NCBI RefSeq assembly: GCF_030272615.1
Contig: NC_081412.1
Span: forward strand, 345,902,169 to 345,966,168
DNA from: Cryptomeria japonica
Taxonomy: Eukaryota; Streptophyta; Pinopsida; Cupressales; Cupressaceae
Length of the DNA stretch: 64,000 nucleotides
Direction of reading: 5' to 3'
The notes below the pieces were generated by a model that did not search any database, was not told where the DNA came from, and saw only the letters and a list, made by a program, of their open reading frames with translations. Numbering within the stretch: position 1 is the first letter of the stretch; each line of letters begins with the position of its first letter. Shown one piece after another: positions 61,206-64,000 of this stretch. The position numbers and the translations under genes are program-made.

Positions 61206-62910
61206 GGATTTAATGCAAAGTTATGACTGTTTCCAAGTTTCCTTGTGAGTGCATGGTCTCCTTCATTAGTTTAGAAATTTTTCAGTCATGTTTCTTTCCT
61301 TTACATAGCATTTTCAAATAAACATCTGATAGAATCCTCGCAGTTCACACCATTAGGGAATGGCTGATTGCCTTTCTTTTTGCATGGTTAATCTGAACCT
61401 TTCATATGCTCAATTCGGTTATTAAATGCTCACTATTAATGTAAAAGTTCCAATGTTGTATTTGATAGCATGAAAATCCTATTTTCCTTTGAAGATCGCA
61501 CTAGATTGATGCAAGTATTGTGCTTCAATAGCTGGTGATGCTTACTCTAGTTATTTGGAGGTGTCTGTCTGTTTACTGAATCTGCTATCTTACTTAAAAT
61601 TTATATTTTTATGTATCTCTCTCTCCCTATCCTTCCCTTTTTCCCCTTTTTTATCAAGAGAATCCGCAGTCCTTTTGAAAACAGTATCAACCCAACTCGA
61701 ACCATTTGATAAGCAAGACCATTAAAGTTTTGGGGAACTCATCCAGCAATCGCCTATCTCACCGTAAGTCCCCCTTGTGTTTCCAGCATAAACACATCAA
61801 ACCACTGAGTAATCCCGCAGTCAAGACCTGACAAACGAAACCTTGAGGTTGTCCCCTTTGATCAAACGTAGAAAATAGCACTAGGGATTCCCTTATCTCA
61901 AGAGAGGATAGGATACTCAGCAAGTTTATTCTATTCTGCGTTGGCCGTATGGACTTTGCAGTAATGCGATTTCAGATACGTCAACACGTCCAAGACAACA
62001 AATTGAAAGTGGACTTGCCCAAGGAAGAATAAAATCTTGCCATGTCAAAAAGAAAGTAATCTAAATTCGCATCGTCTAACTGCTGCTATCATGATCAGCA
62101 AGGAAGTTTTAATCATCTCCAAACCCTCCTTGGAAGAGAAAGATTGTTCGAATCTGATATACGTGATAATCTTCCAAGTTTGAAATAAAGCATGAATTGA
62201 AATCTGTCCAAAGATGTGAAAAGTTTGCCTTTCCATATCCAAGGAAGAAACCCTTCCAAAATTTGCTGAGGAATGAAACATGTCCAAAGATTTTGTCCAA
62301 AGAAATCAAGCACAAAATTTGTCCAATAAATTTTAGAGGAAGACATACAAGCATGAAAAATTTGACACCATCCAAGTTTGCCAAGGATTGGACAAATAAA
62401 GCATCACATAAAGATGGAATAAACTTTGCCAAAAGGATGTGACAGAAAGACAAATTTTTTGATTCATCCTGAAATTTACCATGGACAGTAAACACAACTC
62501 CCAAAATTCACTAAGTATAAGGAAAATAGTCCAAACAAAAGACATGTGACTATCCAAACTTTCCACCAACATGAAACATTGTCCATGATCAAAGGAATGC
62601 TTAAAATTCTTCCAAGAAAACAAGATCAAAAGACAAGAAGACATGTAATTGTCAGAACTTTTCAAACCCTAAGGCATAAAGAAATTGTCAAACACAAGTT
62701 CAAATCCATTCCAATTATCCAGGCATAAATAGAATATGTGAAGATACCTAGCCAGAGACCTGAAATTTGAGGACAAATTTGCCATGCCAAGAGGATAAGA
62801 TTTTGATCACAATTCACATGAAATTAGACCAGCAAGTTGGAAGATAATTTTATTTTCCAAAATTTTCAAAATTATTATTTTTAACACTTACAAAAAATTT
62901 CAAAATTCAA
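61206..62910. other. AT-rich DNA between loci B and C, no gene seen
   Basis: Between about 62,040 and 62,760 phrases such as TTTGTCCAA, TTGCCAAG and ATTTGCC recur, giving a loosely repetitive texture. Open frames on both strands here are short and mutually overlapping, with no recognisable domain. Confidence 0.4.
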
Positions 62911-62913
62911 AAT

Positions 62914-62931
62914 TTCTAGAAAGTTCTAGAA
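62914..62931 (+). promoter_or_regulatory. Perfect four-unit heat-shock element upstream of locus C
   Basis: TTCTAGAAAGTTCTAGAA matches TTCnnGAAnnTTCnnGAA without mismatch. It lies 173 bp before the TATA box of locus C. Sites of this form in the LTR make the Arabidopsis copia element ONSEN heat-responsive; the parallel is inference. Confidence 0.6.
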
Positions 62932-63034
62932 GATTTGAGAGAGGAAATAAAACTTTCCATTTTGGAAATATTATAGCAAAAAAGAAAAAAAAAAAGATAA
63001 TAATTATTTTTTAAGAAAAAATTAAAAAAAACAA

Positions 63035-63060
63035 AAAAACAAACAAACAAACAAACAATA
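63035..63060. repeat. (CAAA)n microsatellite
   Basis: About five CAAA units inside an A-rich tract between the heat-shock element and the TATA box of locus C. Confidence 0.85.
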
Positions 63061-63104
63061 AAAAAAAATTAAATAGAACTTCTAAGTTTAGGAATCCAAA
63101 ATTC

Positions 63105-63111
63105 TATAAAT
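63105..63111 (+). promoter_or_regulatory. TATA box of locus C
   Basis: TATAAAT in TTCTATAAATTCTC, about 390 bp before the first ATG of locus C. Confidence 0.5.
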
Positions 63112-63271
63112 TCTCAACCTATTCACTCCATAATTCATTATTCAGGTTGAGAATTTTGGGGAGCTCTTCTCTCAAATTTCATGAATTTTGAAGAAGTGGA
63201 AATTTCTAAATATTAGAGGTGAAGAAATCAAGAACTTTCTCAGATTTTAGGACAGATTTTTAGAATTAGAG

Positions 63272-63487
63272 GTAAATTTCAGTCATAAAGAGGATTTAAA
63301 ACCTCAAATTGACTGAATTTCCACACCCTTTTGTCTTAATTTTATCAATTTCTTGGCCAAACCCTTCACTTTCAATCAGCTTTTCAAAATGTTAACCCTT
63401 TTTCAGGCTGAAGTGAAATTTTAGGAAAGAGAATTAAAAATCAGAATTAAGTTCTGGAAATAATGTTAATTTTCATGTGTTTTGCAG
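63272..63487 (+). other. Probable leader intron of locus C
   Basis: Donor GAG|GTAAAT and acceptor TGTGTTTTGCAG border 216 bp. The ATG follows the acceptor by six bases, as in locus B. Confidence 0.55.
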
Positions 63488-64000
63488 ATAGCAATGAAGT
63501 TCGCCAGCAAGGGAGTGCAGCGGGAATCTAAAATCAAGTGAAAATGGAAGAATATCACCGACACAGATATTGGGCATGTTGATATGGAAGAGTTCAAGAA
63601 AAGGATGTACGGATATGATGGACACATTCCTACACCGATTGCTTGCAAGATGATGCAGAATGGAATTGTCCAAGCAGCCGGATTTCCACCAACCAAGGAA
63701 TGTACTGAATTGATTGTCGAATGTGCTTTGCACTATAAAGCATAGTCAAGAGAAATTATTGCACCAAATGGAAGTGTTCTGGCTAATCTTTCAGAACTGT
63801 CCATCCAAGAGACCTTTGGCATACCAAAGCACAGTAAAACCACCTACAAGACTAAGGAGCAAGCCCAAAATGTTTATGATAGTCAATCCGAACTCTGTGC
63901 TGCAAATGTGAATAACTTTTAGCTGGAAAAGAAGAGACCTCAAGGAAAAGTACCAAAATATTTGTTGCGTCCATTCTTCAAAGAAGAATATGGGGATCTC
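63488..64000 (+). pseudogene. Locus C: N-terminal part of the unknown family, cut by the window end
   Basis: From ATG at 63,494 a single frame runs to the window end without frameshift, broken by TGA at 63,539 and TAG at 63,743 and 63,920. It contains DTDIGHVDMEEFKKRMYG, GIVQAAGFP (identical in style to GIAQAAGFP of locus B), a QETFGIP motif parallel to the A and B IPP/IPF sites, and ends in FFKEEYGDL, the residue just before the TLLSRVMG block expected next. The remaining ~85% of the gene should lie to the right of the window. Confidence 0.7.

Noticed and set aside
62045-62728. Five overlapping open frames between loci B and C
   Set aside because: They overlap on both strands, are rich in Phe/Leu or Lys/Asn, and match nothing recognisable; repetitive AT-rich DNA explains them.
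46165-64000. N-terminal membrane-anchor exon of DDRGK1
   Set aside because: No minus-strand segment with a start codon, hydrophobic stretch and Arg-rich follow-on plus a phase-1 donor could be recognised, so none is reported.

Overview
The window looks like a nuclear segment of a large, repeat-rich seed-plant genome, most likely a gymnosperm (conifer). This is inferred from very low gene density, a host gene with an intron of about 18.9 kb, plant-type splice sites, and a dense layer of decayed retrotransposons and hAT elements. No bacterial, organellar or CRISPR features were seen.

One ordinary host gene is recognisable. Six exons on the minus strand (46,164 down to 22,935) encode the C-terminal ~230 residues of a DDRGK domain-containing protein (DDRGK1/UFBP1, the ER-anchored UFMylation adaptor). 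Exon borders, phases and GT-AG sites all agree. The N-terminal membrane-anchor exon was not found, so the gene spans more than 23 kb and probably continues past the window or lies unrecognised above 46.2 kb. Its largest intron (23,364-42,231) holds a stack of transposons: two hAT-like non-autonomous elements with target duplications, a retrotransposon gag remnant, a hAT transposase pseudogene, a LINE 3' end, a 1.27 kb TRIM-like LTR element and a Ty1/copia 3' half.

The rest is dominated by three loci of one large protein family that I cannot name. Locus A (7.4-20.3 kb) is split by an inserted element and a 5.1-kb tandem duplication. Locus B (57.2-60.9 kb) is nearly intact apart from three in-frame TAG codons and an early frameshift. 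Locus C (63.5 kb to the window end) is cut off by the window. Members share an N-terminal block (xDTDxGHxDxxxF), a central block ending LPRYPTDKI, an acidic/Ser-rich linker and a C-terminal coiled-coil region. Each locus seems to carry a TATA-like box, a leader and a 5' leader intron. A and B also share a TATA-like box plus a CTAAATTTACA block 250-270 bp after the reading frame. Heat-shock-element motifs lie upstream of the B and C TATA boxes. Whether the family is a non-autonomous retroelement or a gene family cannot be settled from sequence alone.

Layout: 1-2,060 featureless AT-rich DNA; 2.06-3.55 kb LINE ORF1 remnant (minus); 3.9-5.55 kb repetitive noncoding element; 5.6-7.4 kb locus A leader; 7.4-20.6 kb locus A; 21.8-22.6 kb hAT-like element; 22.9-46.2 kb DDRGK1 with transposon-filled introns; 46.6-47.3 kb repeat; 49.7-51.7 kb decayed coiled-coil ORF (minus); 52.7 kb 5S rRNA-like relic; 53-57.2 kb locus B leader with several tandem repeats; 57.2-61.2 kb locus B; 62.9-64 kb locus C.
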